DNA of 64,000 nucleotides from Chryseobacterium sp. CH25. Lineage in GTDB: Bacteria; Bacteroidota; Bacteroidia; Flavobacteriales; Weeksellaceae. The translations under genes were made by a program, and so were the position numbers. The stretch covers positions 310,001 through 374,000 of the forward strand of contig NZ_NRQT01000001.1 in assembly GCF_004119455.1 (NCBI RefSeq), given 5' to 3'. The first letter of the stretch is position 1, and each line of letters starts with the position of its first letter. This document shows positions 51,108 to 61,204 of this stretch, in pieces. The notes beneath the pieces are model-generated. The model was not told where the DNA came from, ran no database searches, and worked only from the letters and a program-made list of their open reading frames with translations.

Positions 51108-52622
51108 ATGAAACATTTTCAGTCCATACTTATCCTGCCAGTTCTTTTTCTTAGTGCTGAACTCTATGCTCAGGACAATGATACGATCATGAATAAAATT
51201 CGTGAAGAGTACAGTTATGAGAGGATACTCAAAAATGATATCAACACCAATCCGGCCAATATGCTAGGCTCAAGAAAGTATCAGCTTACAGTTTTTAATA
51301 TATTCACTCAAAACAATGATACTCCTAATGAGATAAAGCAAAAAGGTAACGGAAAAAATCTTTGGGGAGCTAGAACCAGCACTCATCAGATATTAGATCC
51401 GAAAACTGTGGTTTGGGGTAATGCCTCCTATTCACAGGGAAAGAACAAGCAGGTGGTATGGAATGAAAATGCTGATTATGATATCATCTACCCTTACGTA
51501 GCGGCAGACAGCGTAGGCGGAGATATGAAATTTGAGAACTACTCCTTCTCAGGTGGGTATTCTAAGCAAATCAACTCATATACTTTAGGAATTACAGGAA
51601 GTTACCGGGCAAGTTTGAACTATCGTGATATTGATCCAAGACCCAAAAACACTTCAGCTAATTTTTCATTGGCCCTTGGGGTAAACAAAATGATGTTGGG
51701 AAAATTCAAAATTGGAGCTTATGTGGAGGCAGAAAAATACACTCAAAAACATTATCTGAGCTTTGTAAGCAACCAGGGATTCCCAATGATTTACAATATG
51801 AATGGTTTGGGAAACTACAACGAATTGCTTTCCGGAAAGCTACGCCAGGCCTATTATGAAGGCTGGACTTATGGTGGTGGCTTACAGATCTTTGAAGCGG
51901 AAAACAGATCATGGTATTTTACTGCCGGAATCAAACAATTCAGTCTTGATAAACTTCTGACCGAATATGCAGACCTTAATGCCTCTAAGATTAAAGAACA
52001 GCAATTTAACTTCTCTTTAGGTAAGTTTTTTGAAACAGGAAAAATTTTTTGGGGAATTTCAGCAGCTGGAAACTACACCAACAGAAAAGGAACTGAGAAC
52101 CTGTTTTTAAATGATAATTCCAGGAATTACATACAGATCGGTTCTGCCGAAAAATACAATCATAAAGTAACCAATGTAATCTTCAAGGGCTTCCTTGAAG
52201 TGAATCATCAAAATGCAAAATCATCATTTCTCCCTTTCTTTGGACTGATTCAGGAGAAGGAAAAATACAACCACCCTATTTCCATCATTGATTTAAATAA
52301 ACTCATCTACGGTGCAGATTATCAATGGATGAAAACATTTACAGACAAGCTTACCCTTTCTGTCTCTATGGGAGTTTCCGTAACAGATGTCTACAAAAAA
52401 GATGCAATGTTTAATAGTTTTGGTAAACCGGCTATTCAGGAAATGATACAGGAAAACTACAACTTTCAGTCTTCAGATTTCTGGCAGGCTAAGCTTGATA
52501 TTAATTTTCATTTCAATTTTCCGGTTATTAAAAATGCTTTTGTAGGCGGTAAAATGATGTACAGCAGTTTTAAAAACAGTAATAATATGCTTTTTGCAGC
52601 AACCATAGGAGGCTTATTTTAA
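51108..52622 (+). CDS. Outer-membrane beta-barrel protein (DUF6850-like)
   Basis: A 504-residue protein with a signal peptide (about 21 residues). After an N-terminal segment (NDTIMNKIREEYSYERILKN) it shows alternating aromatic strands for its full length, such as YQLTVFNIFTQNN, SFSGGYSKQINSYTLGITGSYRASLNYRD, WYFTAGIKQFSLDKL and the C-terminal VGGKMMYSSFKNSNNMLFAATIGGLF. That suggests about 16-20 membrane strands. I place it with DUF6850-type barrels from memory. It starts 1 base after the lipoprotein stop and 9 bases before the peroxidase start, so it belongs to the operon. Function unknown; a channel or complex partner for the receptor is possible. Confidence 0.82.
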   Translation: MKHFQSILILPVLFLSAELYAQDNDTIMNKIREEYSYERILKNDINTNPANMLGSRKYQLTVFNIFTQNNDTPNEIKQKGNGKNLWGARTSTHQILDPKTVVWGNASYSQGKNKQVVWNENADYDIIYPYVAADSVGGDMKFENYSFSGGYSKQINSYTLGITGSYRASLNYRDIDPRPKNTSANFSLALGVNKMMLGKFKIGAYVEAEKYTQKHYLSFVSNQGFPMIYNMNGLGNYNELLSGKLRQAYYEGWTYGGGLQIFEAENRSWYFTAGIKQFSLDKLLTEYADLNASKIKEQQFNFSLGKFFETGKIFWGISAAGNYTNRKGTENLFLNDNSRNYIQIGSAEKYNHKVTNVIFKGFLEVNHQNAKSSFLPFFGLIQEKEKYNHPISIIDLNKLIYGADYQWMKTFTDKLTLSVSMGVSVTDVYKKDAMFNSFGKPAIQEMIQENYNFQSSDFWQAKLDINFHFNFPVIKNAFVGGKMMYSSFKNSNNMLFAATIGGLF

Positions 52623-52631
52623 GTAAAAAAT

Positions 52632-53768
52632 ATGAGATTTTCAGATATTAAATTAATACTGCTGATAGGGTTTATCGCCCTATTTTGCATGCAACATACT
52701 CTACAAACCTATACTACAGATTATGGAGAAGTAGCAGCACAGTACAAAAAACCGATCCAGTATTGGCCAAAACCTTCCATAGATAGTGATGTGGACTGGA
52801 AAGAGTTTGAAGCTATAGAATGGGACTCCAATTATTATGACACCCAGGAACGTCCTGAAGTAATGCTGGGTAAAAAACTGTTCTTTGACCCCAAACTATC
52901 TTCATCAAGCCAGGTTTCCTGCAGCAGCTGTCATAATCCTGAATTAGGCTGGAGCGACGGCCAGGAAGTGGCATTAGGTAACGATCATCTGCTGGGTAAA
53001 AGAAATACACAGTCTCTTTATAATATTGCAGACAGAACTTCTTATTTCTGGGATGGAAGAGCTAAAACACTGGAAGAACAGCTTGTAGGCCCTATTTCCG
53101 CTCACAATGAAATGAATATGAAACCGGAAAAACTTGCTGGAAAACTTTCAAAATATAAAGAATACAGACAGCTTTTTAAAGAGGTTTATCACACAGATAA
53201 AATTACGTTTAATCAGATTTCCAACGCATTGGCAACTTTTCAGCGTACTCTTAGAAGTCAGCCAAGCAAGCTGGATAAATTCATCAAAGGAGATCATAAA
53301 GCTATGAGTGATAAAGAAATCTATGGCATGCATCTGTTCCAGACCAAAGCAAGATGTATGAACTGCCATTATGGTAAATATCTGACAGATGAGTCTTTCC
53401 ACAATATTGGCCTTACTTATTATCAACGTGAATATGAAGACCTTGGATTGTACCATATCACCAATAATCCCGATGATCTAGGTAAATTTAAAACCCCTTC
53501 TTTAAGAGATTTGAATTACACTGCTCCATGGATGCATAATGGTTTGATGGATGATCTGCATGGTGTGGTGAATTTATACAACAGCGGAATGCAGATGATT
53601 AACCCAAGCCCAGAAGAAAAGAAAGCTGATCCCAAGTTTCCGGTAACCGATCAAAGAATGAAGCCATTACAGCTCAACAACCAGGAAATAGATGCTATTG
53701 TGGCTTTTCTGAAAAGTATGTCAGGAAGTTATTATAAGATGCCTCGCCCTGAAATTCCAAGGCAATAA
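52632..53768 (+). CDS. Di-haem cytochrome c peroxidase (CcpA/MauG family)
   Basis: A 378-residue exported protein, anchored or cleaved after an N-terminal hydrophobic segment (residues 8-20). It has two covalent haem sites, CSSCH at 97-101 and CMNCH at 242-246, and family segments LGKKLFFDPKLSSSSQVSC, SLYNIADRTSYFWDGR and TPSLRDLNYTAPWMHNGLM. It may remove peroxide or perform MauG-like oxidation of a protein or ligand. As last gene of the TonB-receptor operon it is likely to act on the imported ligand or on an operon partner. The other peroxidase at 23657 is much longer and not a close duplicate. Confidence 0.93.
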   Translation: MRFSDIKLILLIGFIALFCMQHTLQTYTTDYGEVAAQYKKPIQYWPKPSIDSDVDWKEFEAIEWDSNYYDTQERPEVMLGKKLFFDPKLSSSSQVSCSSCHNPELGWSDGQEVALGNDHLLGKRNTQSLYNIADRTSYFWDGRAKTLEEQLVGPISAHNEMNMKPEKLAGKLSKYKEYRQLFKEVYHTDKITFNQISNALATFQRTLRSQPSKLDKFIKGDHKAMSDKEIYGMHLFQTKARCMNCHYGKYLTDESFHNIGLTYYQREYEDLGLYHITNNPDDLGKFKTPSLRDLNYTAPWMHNGLMDDLHGVVNLYNSGMQMINPSPEEKKADPKFPVTDQRMKPLQLNNQEIDAIVAFLKSMSGSYYKMPRPEIPRQ

Positions 53769-53803
53769 AATATCTAGTCTTAAAACACTGACTTAAAACA
53801 AAT

Positions 53804-53847
53804 AAAAACTCCTTATTCAAACTGATCATTTAAATAAGGAGTTTTTT
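53804..53847. terminator. Bidirectional terminator between operon and patatin gene
   Basis: A perfect 14-bp stem (53804-53817 with 53833-53846) with a 15-base loop and T runs lies between converging units. Confidence 0.88.
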
Positions 53848-53867
53848 ATTTTATAACTGGTATCGAT

Positions 53868-56233
53868 TTAAAACTTAAACCCAACACTGAAGTATATCCT
53901 TGAAAAATCAAGCTGGTTATTTCTGGAAACATTAATATTAATAGGCCCTATTAGGGATTCATACCCTAAATTTACCCCATACCCAAACATGTTAAAGCTA
54001 TCGGTAAAAGGCGAAAATTCATCACTAATCTTACCATAACTAAATGAAGGAGCTATGTAGAGTCTTTTCATCACTCTATATTGCAGTGACACCCCCATTT
54101 TAGCAATAGAATTCGTAGGTAATTCTTTTTGACGAAGTCCGTTAAATTCAGGATTCATAAGATCATTATTATACTCACTTCCGCCTATATTATATTTCTC
54201 ATTTAGAAAAAGATAAGGTATACGATCCTCTTTTACGGAACCAAAACTTGCTCCAAGAAAAAGATTCACCTTCGCTGCCAGCCTCCTTGTAATAGGATAA
54301 GCAAAATTCTCATTTACAGTGAATGAAACCAGATTTCTGGGTTTAAAATAATAGTCCTGTTCAGGATTTAATATAGAATACAACATAGGCTGTACACGAT
54401 CTAAATCATATAATTTATAACTATCACCATAATAAAAGCGTGTATTTATCTGAAGATGATTTCCTTTTGTAAAGTAATATTTCTTATTGAGATTATTCTG
54501 CTCAAATTTTAAAAAAGTATTAAAATTGCTGTGATTGTATAATTTCCTGTTATAAGTATCCGCTTTTGCCTGATCAATTTTATCCAGTAAAGTATACATT
54601 CTTTCTACATTAAATTCTGTTCCCAGAGAGAAAAAAGCATTTGGGGAAATATTATAATTCAACCCTATTTTTCCAGTGATATTTCTATAGATATGGTTAG
54701 GAAACCTTGCGCTACCACTTTCATCGTCAAAACTATTCAATCTGAAGGTCAAATCATTACTTTTAAGGTGAATCATTTTTGCCTCAACATCAAACCACCA
54801 GCGGCTATTAGTATCCAGAAACTGTTGGTAAGCAACTCTTGCTTTGAAACGTTCTGAAATATCCACCGTAGCCAAAAACCTTGACCTATTTAAAAGAATA
54901 TTTCTGTAAGTATAATTAACAATAATCCCCACAGACTGTTCATTGTCATAATGAAGAGCTAGCTTGAAAGCTCCTTTTTTGCCCTTTTTACAAAAACATT
55001 CATCACAAGCCCATCATTAACATTAGTGTAAGTATAATACACTTTTTCATATTGACGCATTCCGAATACCTTATCTATAGCGGCATTCACCGTTTTAGCA
55101 TCGTAATACTTCCCTTCTGTTAAATTCATCTGACTCTTAATGACTTCAATTTCAGCCGCATCTCTGATTGGTGTTCCATCCTCTTCATTGAACGTGAACT
55201 TTGTGGTGGGAAGCTTTACTTCTTCGATCATTTCATGTTCATACTTTATTCCTAGTTTCTTTTGGGCTTCTGCTAGGGCAACAAACTCCGGAAGATGCTT
55301 TCTGGCTTCTATTTCCCCTATTTTAATGATCTTTCTGAACCTGGCGAAGTCTTTTGTAGTAATATCTCCCAAAGGATCTACAAAGTCTACCAGAATGTTT
55401 GATAAAGCCTTCTGATGCTTAAAGTCTTCCACAGAACGGATGGCATGGGTCTGATAGATCATTTTCATAGGGTTTTCAATCTCTTTTTTTGTAAAAAGTC
55501 TGAATCCTGTATAACCACCAATAACGAAATCGGCCCCCATCTGTCTAACCTCATTGGCCGGATAATTTCTATCTAATCCACCATCAACCAACAGTTTTCC
55601 ATCAATATAAACCGGAGCAAAAGCAGCAGGAATAGCTAATGTAGAACGAATAGCCAATGGCAGAGACCCTTTTTTCTGCATAACCAAGCCACCGTTTTCA
55701 ATATCTGAAGACGTAAGCTCTACCGGAATTCTTAATTTACTGAAATCATTGATATGCTTTGCATTAAAGGTCAGTGTATTCAGCACTTCACCCATATACT
55801 GCCCTTCAATATAGGAGCTGGGAAGGGTTGGAACTCCCTTTACGACAGGAAATTCAAGAATGTATTTATCATACTCATCCTTTTCACTGATATTGACTTT
55901 GCTATAAGGAATTTTATTGCTCAGAATCCTGTTCCAGTCAACTTTATAAATGGTTTTCTTTAACTGGTCAGCATTATATCCCATTGCATACAAACCGCCC
56001 AGAATACCACCCATACTGGTTCCGGTGATATAGTCTACCTTAATTCCGAGGGAATCGATCATTTTCAGAATACCGATGTGCGCAAATCCTTTTGCACCAC
56101 CACCACTCAATGCCAAACCGAATTTCGTATCCTTCGTTACATTTTGTAATCTGACATTCAGAGAATCGTTAATCTGCTGGGATTTAAGAAAAAGAGAAAA
56201 AATGAAAGTTCCCAAAATCAGGAGTTTTTTCAT
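53868..56233 (-). pseudogene. Patatin-like phospholipase with C-terminal outer-membrane barrel, frameshifted
   Basis: A protein of about 788 residues when joined, of the type-Vd-like patatin/surface barrel architecture. A signal peptide (about 19 residues) is followed by a patatin domain with oxyanion loop SGGGAKG (43-49), nucleophile Ser73 in GTSMGG and catalytic Asp217 in VDGG. A POTRA-like region is near 360-425 (LTEGKYYDAKTVNAAIDKVFG). The C-terminal part from about 54960 down is a barrel ending FSRIYFSVGFKF. The frames join at an A6 run (54975-54980 on the plus strand as T) or the nearby A5 run. Adding one A gives VKRAKKGAFKLALHYDNE. The zero-frame codons GCA AAA AAG form the A_AAA_AAG heptamer. 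The start at 56233 gives a good signal peptide. Confidence 0.85.
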
Positions 56234-56656
56234 GAGGCAGCCTGTTTTTATGTGTATGAAAATTTTACAGTAAAGATACAATTATACCATAAAAACTGAC
56301 AAAAAATCTCATCTATTTCCCTATTCTAGAAGAACTTAAAAAGTATTGACCGTTAACGGAACTTTTAATAACCATCAAAGTTTATTGAATAGAAAACAGT
56401 ACTGCTATTTAAATTTAACGCAAAGATTTTATAATGCAATTGCAATATTTTAAGCAAGCAAAGAAAGAATCAACTTCATTGATTCTTTCTAAGTGTACGC
56501 ATGACTATTGCTTCATCAGCGACAAAGTCACTCTTCTTGGCTCTCTAAAATAAAGCGTTAGAATCATTACAACTTTGCATTTAAAAATTATTTAAACATG
56601 GCACCAAATAGATTATTTCTGAATGCTACTAAAAACGGTAAAAAAATGATAGAAAC
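56234..56656. other. Gap with CGCAAAGATTTTAT piece and small hairpin
   Basis: No gene is seen in 423 bases. A CGCAAAGATTTTAT sequence at 56419-56432 repeats the start of the element at 5701. A 12-bp perfect hairpin lies at 56462-56473 with 56479-56490. An ATG at 56598 opens only a short frame. Confidence 0.55.
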
Positions 56657-59343
56657 TTAATAAGACTTTATAGTTTCCACGAAGTTAATATCCGGGTTCA
56701 AGATTTCAAGAATAAGGCTTTTAACAGACTTCATAGCATCATCAATATCACCTTTATCGAAAACAAGAGAAACCATGCCTTTTTTAGCCTCAGCAAAGCT
56801 CCAGATTCCCGTTTCAATTGGATATCCCCAAAACTCAGGAAGATGTTGTATCACATAATGATAAATACAAAGCTGCAGTGCCTGTTTTCTGTCGCTGTTA
56901 TGAAAATACGTCTCTACATTATCCTCATCAATTTTCACATGAAGATTTTTAATTTTAGCCGTTTTATAATCAATGATTCTTAACGTTCCGTTCAGTTTAT
57001 CAATTCTGTCAATAAATCCCAGGAACGAAATTTTATCATTGCCATCAAGATAAAACTCTACATTTTCAAACCTTCTTTCGATGTCGATAATCTCTAATGT
57101 ATTTCCTTGTCTGATCAGATCCAGATCATGATTCAGAATATTTTCAATCACCTTTTTCGCAATAGCCTTGTGGATATAGTTCATCCCTTTTTCATAGAAT
57201 TCCGGCTGATGCTTAAGCTTCTCAATGGCAATGTTTATATACTTATCTATCGCTTTAATTGATTTCTCTAAATCACTTTCTTTTAAAACCTTACCTTTCA
57301 ATATCTCATAAACCTCCTGAAGCGAGTAGTGAACTAAATTTCCATAGTTTTTTACAGATAATTCTTCTTCAATTTCGTCCGATTCGGAGGTGTTCAGAAT
57401 CTTTGATAAATAAAAATCAATAGGGTTATAAAGGTAGCTTGTAAGGTGGGATGCAGATACTCTTTCCTTCCATTTTTGAAGTCGTTCCTTCACAATTTCC
57501 GTCTTGGAAATTTCTATAGGTTTTGTGATAATGGGTTCTGAAGAATTTTCAATAATCAGGTGTTCAATCTCATGAGAACTTTCCATTTCAATCTGGGTAA
57601 TGAAACGGCTTTTTTCTCCTGTATTCACTCCCGAACTTAAAGCATTATACAGCAAATGAACATTCTTCGCATCCTGGATCAGCCTGTAAAAGTGATAAGC
57701 ATAAATACTGTCGTTTTCCAGGAACGTATGAAGATCAAAGAATCTTCGGATGTCAAAAGGAATATAAGTATTCTGAGAATTCCCCAATGGAAGTTTTCCT
57801 TCATTCACTGAAAGCAGAATCACATTTTCAAAATTCAGAAGACGTGTTTCCAGCAGTCCCATAATCTGAAGTCCCCTTAATGGTTCACCCTGAAAATCGA
57901 TGCTCTCCGAGTTGATATGTTGGTTGATGAGAATCTCCAGTGTTTCCATTTTGATCTCAATATTATAGGGAGTCAACTGGTTTTTAATAACCCTGAAGGC
58001 ATTCTCGAAGTGAGATACGTTTTCATACTGTATATCATCTATTTCCAGCCATTTCACCTGATGACAGAATGAAATGAGAATATCCAGATAAGCAGTTGTA
58101 CTTACAGCCTTTTGCAGAAGCCCAAAATAGGACAGTTCACCCAAAAGCTCATTCAAAAGTCTGTTAGAAATATAAACGATATTCCTCTCTTCTATTTTCG
58201 TCTTAAAATCATTGATGATTAATTCATCTTTAGCAGATTTTGGAAGCTCTTCAAGAATAGGAAATACATCTCTGTAATAGTATGACGTTTTATTTTTTTC
58301 CAGCTGTTTCTGCAGGTAGAAAAGTCGTTTTACGGCATTGGAAAAAGAAAGGTTCTTCAATGGGAATCCCATTGTGATATTCAGATTATCTACCCCGTGC
58401 ATTACATCCAGACTTGCAGGAAGAAGATTTTCATCCAACAGGACTACTGCTGTATTCGAATAGGTTTTATTATTGATTTCCTTAAAGATCTCAGGCAACA
58501 CCTTGGTTTGCGTTACATTTCCGGAAACTTCATATACCTTGATTTTTTTTGGTTGACTAAAATCATCCTCTATCCATTTGAAAACTCTGTTATCATCAAA
58601 TTCCTTCCATGTTTTATGGTTTCTGAGAAATTTTCCAGCTTCCTGTCTTTCGTCATTAAAGTAATATCGGTCTGCCTGAAAAAGCACTGTGCCTTGTTCC
58701 GTCGCAAAAGATTCCTCACCAGCTTCTCTTCAACGGGCGTAAAGGCATTAAATCCGCAGAAAACAAAATGTTCCGAGGTATTCTCCGCAAAATCCGAGAT
58801 ACCCGCTTTAGCAGCCTCGTGAATCATTCCTGAGGTTGCCCAGTTCTTTTCCTGCAGTCTGCTTTTAAGTTCAGGAAGAAAAACATTCATATTCTGCCAG
58901 AAATTAAGGAATTTTTTTCTGGGTACATCATCATCTTCACCAAGATTCTGAGCCCATTCTTTGATCCTCTCCTCATCAAACATGTATTGCAGAACCGCCT
59001 GATCACTGTCTGAAAACTTCAGAATGTCATCCCAATCCTTCTGCAAGGTTGGAAACCATTTCAAAAAATCTGAAAAATTATCTCTTGGGATCAGATTCAG
59101 GCTTCTGTAGACATCAAATGAAAAAAGCCAGAGCGGAATTCCCTGAATCACCTGTTTATCGGCAATGGTATTAATCAGCTCCTCAATGGTAAAAAAGTTG
59201 GGAAGAAACCCTGAATAATTATTTTCCTCAAGAATCTGTCTGATAAATACAATCGGACGCTTTCCGGGCAGGATGATGTTAAACGCAGATAGATCCGAGT
59301 TTTGTTCCAGCAGTTCGTGAATGATCTTATTGAGGAATTTCAA
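56657..59343 (-). pseudogene. AddB-like PD-(D/E)XK nuclease/inactive helicase, frameshifted
   Basis: A protein of about 896 residues when joined, of the RecB/AddB-like exonuclease family that processes double-strand DNA ends together with an AddA-type helicase encoded elsewhere. The N-terminal part has the degenerate helicase beginning NIILPGKRPIVFIRQILEEN. The C-terminal nuclease has the PD-(D/E)XK pattern FLGFIDRIDKLNGTLRIIDYKT followed by ALQLCIYHY (QxxxY). The frames join at an A5 run of the plus strand (58679-58683). One more base gives CFFQADRYYFND. The start at 59343 overlaps the stop of the DUF922-like gene by 4 bases. The gene is probably intact in the organism. Confidence 0.85.
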
Positions 59344-59876
59344 AGGGTTTGATAGCTTTTAAGGTTTTCTAATTCTCGAGAGATGGCAGCATTGTATTCT
59401 GCTTGTTTCACTTCATCAATCCCATGACGGGTATCCCTGTCATAAGCTATCTGGAAGTTTTTATATTCGTTATAGACTGTATTATAAATAGATTTAAATA
59501 ACCTATCATAATCACCGGAATTCCTGATCTTTTCAGCAACATTTTTCCTAAATTTTCTCACAAAAAGCTCTGCAATATCAAAATGTTTCTGCTCATGCAA
59601 CAGGATATACTCATTGATTTTTTTAACATCCTTCCAGGATTTATCCTCATTGAATACAGTCTTTATTTCAATTTTTACAGGAGACTTCGGATTGGAAGAT
59701 TTCACTACAGAATATTCCCAGCCACAATTGGTATAAGCTGCAACATCCGGATTATTTTTTCTTTTGACAGGATTTTTAAAATTATCCCATACCAGCTTTT
59801 GTTCTTCCTGCCAGATAATCTTCTGCCCAAACATAGCATGAGTTGCCAATAAACAGAATACAAAGGTCAGTTTCAT
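59340..59876 (-). CDS. Secreted DUF922-like zinc protease
   Basis: A 178-residue exported protein with a signal peptide (about 17 residues). The zinc-binding motif is HEQKH (His94, Glu95, His98), in ILLHEQKHFDIAELFVRKFRK, as in the DUF922 group of predicted zinc peptidases. The N-terminal IIWQEEQKLVWDNFK is also characteristic. It is encoded between a small lipoprotein (1-base overlap, TAATG) and the AddB-like gene (4-base overlap), so all three are co-translated. The link between a periplasmic protease and a cytosolic nuclease is more likely by operon position than by function. Confidence 0.85.
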   Translation of the reverse strand: MKLTFVFCLLATHAMFGQKIIWQEEQKLVWDNFKNPVKRKNNPDVAAYTNCGWEYSVVKSSNPKSPVKIEIKTVFNEDKSWKDVKKINEYILLHEQKHFDIAELFVRKFRKNVAEKIRNSGDYDRLFKSIYNTVYNEYKNFQIAYDRDTRHGIDEVKQAEYNAAISRELENLKSYQTL

Positions 59877-60283
59877 TATTTCACTACAATTGTTTTTGTA
59901 ATCCAGTTATTTCCCCCGTTCCAGAATGTAAAGGTATACTCCCCAGTTCTCTGTGGATTAAAGTTAATCTGATTAACAGCTGAATAACTCTTTTGCGCAC
60001 AGGGACCATTGGTAATGTATTTATAAGCAGTAACAGTTCTCTTAAAATCACTGTCATAAATATAATCATAGGCATAAAATCCCTGGCACTGAGATGAATA
60101 GGTAGAATACGTTTTGATATGCTGTATTGAAAAGACAGCCATAGTGTCATTGGCAATCTTTACACTGTCTATTTTGACCTTACCAATGGATTCGATCGTC
60201 TGATAATCATCATCATCATTACACGAAACCAATGCAAAGCCAGACAATAATGATGAAAATGCAATATTTAGAAGCTTTTTCAT
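59876..60283 (-). CDS. Small lipoprotein of unknown function
   Basis: A 135-residue lipoprotein with lipobox before Cys21 followed by NDDDD, a strong outer-membrane surface export signal in this phylum. The rest is a small beta-rich domain with the aromatic segments CQGFYAYDYIYDSDFKRTVTAYKY and TGEYTFTFWNGGNNWITKTIVVK, and two further Cys that may pair. I do not recognise the family. It lies 63 bases after rsmG and overlaps the DUF922-like gene by one base. Confidence 0.78.
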   Translation of the reverse strand: MKKLLNIAFSSLLSGFALVSCNDDDDYQTIESIGKVKIDSVKIANDTMAVFSIQHIKTYSTYSSQCQGFYAYDYIYDSDFKRTVTAYKYITNGPCAQKSYSAVNQINFNPQRTGEYTFTFWNGGNNWITKTIVVK

Positions 60284-60346
60284 AACCTTTTATTTTTCTG
60301 ATTATCAATGCTTAAGTTAGCAAAAATATTCCTTATTCAAATAAAA

Positions 60347-60982
60347 TCAGGAATTAAAATTACCTTTTGATACATAAACTACTTTTTTAGTATCAAAAAA
60401 TTCTCCATCAAAATAGTGTTTCAGGTTGAAAATTTCACATTTAAGTCCGGCAAGTTCTTCAGCAAGATCTCCACCTTTTAAATATAAAATTCCATTATGT
60501 TTAGGGTTAAACTGTTCTTTTTCAAATTTACCTTTCAGCCATCTTAAAAACTCTGGCATCTGGGTTACCGCTCTGCTGACTACAAAGTGGAATTTTTCTT
60601 TTAGTTTTTCTGCTCTTCCGTGGATAGCAGTTACATTGGTAAGCCCAATCCCTTCTGACACAGCATTCACCACACTAATCTTCTTCCCAATGGAATCAAT
60701 AAGGGTAAATTGTGTTTCAGGAAACAGAATCGCCAGCGGAATTCCTGGAAAACCTCCTCCCGTTCCAATATCCAATACTTTTGTTCCAGGTGCAAATTCC
60801 ATCACTTTTGCAATTCCCAACGAGTGAAGGATATGCTTTTCATACAAAGATTCCATATCTTTTCTGGAAATTACATTGATCTTTTCATTCCATTCATTGT
60901 AAAGAGTTTCAAGTTTTGCAAACTGCTCCAACTGTTTTTCAGTAAGATCCGGAAAATATTTTAATAGTAACGATGTAGACAT
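60347..60982 (-). CDS. rsmG: 16S rRNA (guanine(527)-N(7))-methyltransferase RsmG
   Basis: Methylates N7 of G527 in 16S rRNA; loss gives streptomycin resistance in several bacteria. The 211-residue protein has the SAM motif VLDIGTGGGFPGIPLAILFP at about 67-86, then FTLIDSIGKKISVVNAVSE and the RsmG signature VVSRAVTQMPEFLRW. The N-terminal part (LTEKQLEQFAKLETLYNEWNEKINVISR) is typical of the family. The ATG at 60982 is chosen over one 48 bases upstream because it gives the standard family N-terminus. It heads the string rsmG, lipoprotein, DUF922, AddB-like on the minus strand and is divergent from the aminotransferase gene. Confidence 0.96.
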   Translation of the reverse strand: MSTSLLLKYFPDLTEKQLEQFAKLETLYNEWNEKINVISRKDMESLYEKHILHSLGIAKVMEFAPGTKVLDIGTGGGFPGIPLAILFPETQFTLIDSIGKKISVVNAVSEGIGLTNVTAIHGRAEKLKEKFHFVVSRAVTQMPEFLRWLKGKFEKEQFNPKHNGILYLKGGDLAEELAGLKCEIFNLKHYFDGEFFDTKKVVYVSKGNFNS

Positions 60983-61027
60983 GTGAATTATTATAATCTG
61001 CAAAAGTAAGTTTTTATTGGCTTTGTT

Positions 61028-61204
61028 CAAACTTTCAGATAGAGTATGTTCAAAAAAACAGCTTTAACCTCAAACAGGATAACGCTTCTTTAACCTGATA
61101 AAAATCTTTAAACATGCCCTCTTTTTATTACTCCTGCAAGGTCTTTTTATTATATATTTGTTAAAATTCAAAAAAATACAATGGACAAACTTTCAGATAG
61201 AGTA
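61028..61204 (+). repeat. 19-bp direct repeat at the aminotransferase start
   Basis: An identical 19-base sequence CAAACTTTCAGATAGAGTA lies at 61028-61046 and at 61186-61204. The second copy covers codons 2-8 of the aminotransferase gene and the first lies in its upstream gap. It may be a relic of a short duplication. Confidence 0.8.
61153..61160 (+). promoter_or_regulatory. -7 box of the aminotransferase gene
   Basis: TATATTTG is a perfect TAnnTTTG match, 20 bases before the ATG at 61181. Confidence 0.5.

Noticed and set aside
58397..58822. A 141-codon plus-strand frame across the AddB-like gene break
   Set aside because: Opposite to a clearly coding stretch on the minus strand and without recognisable motifs.
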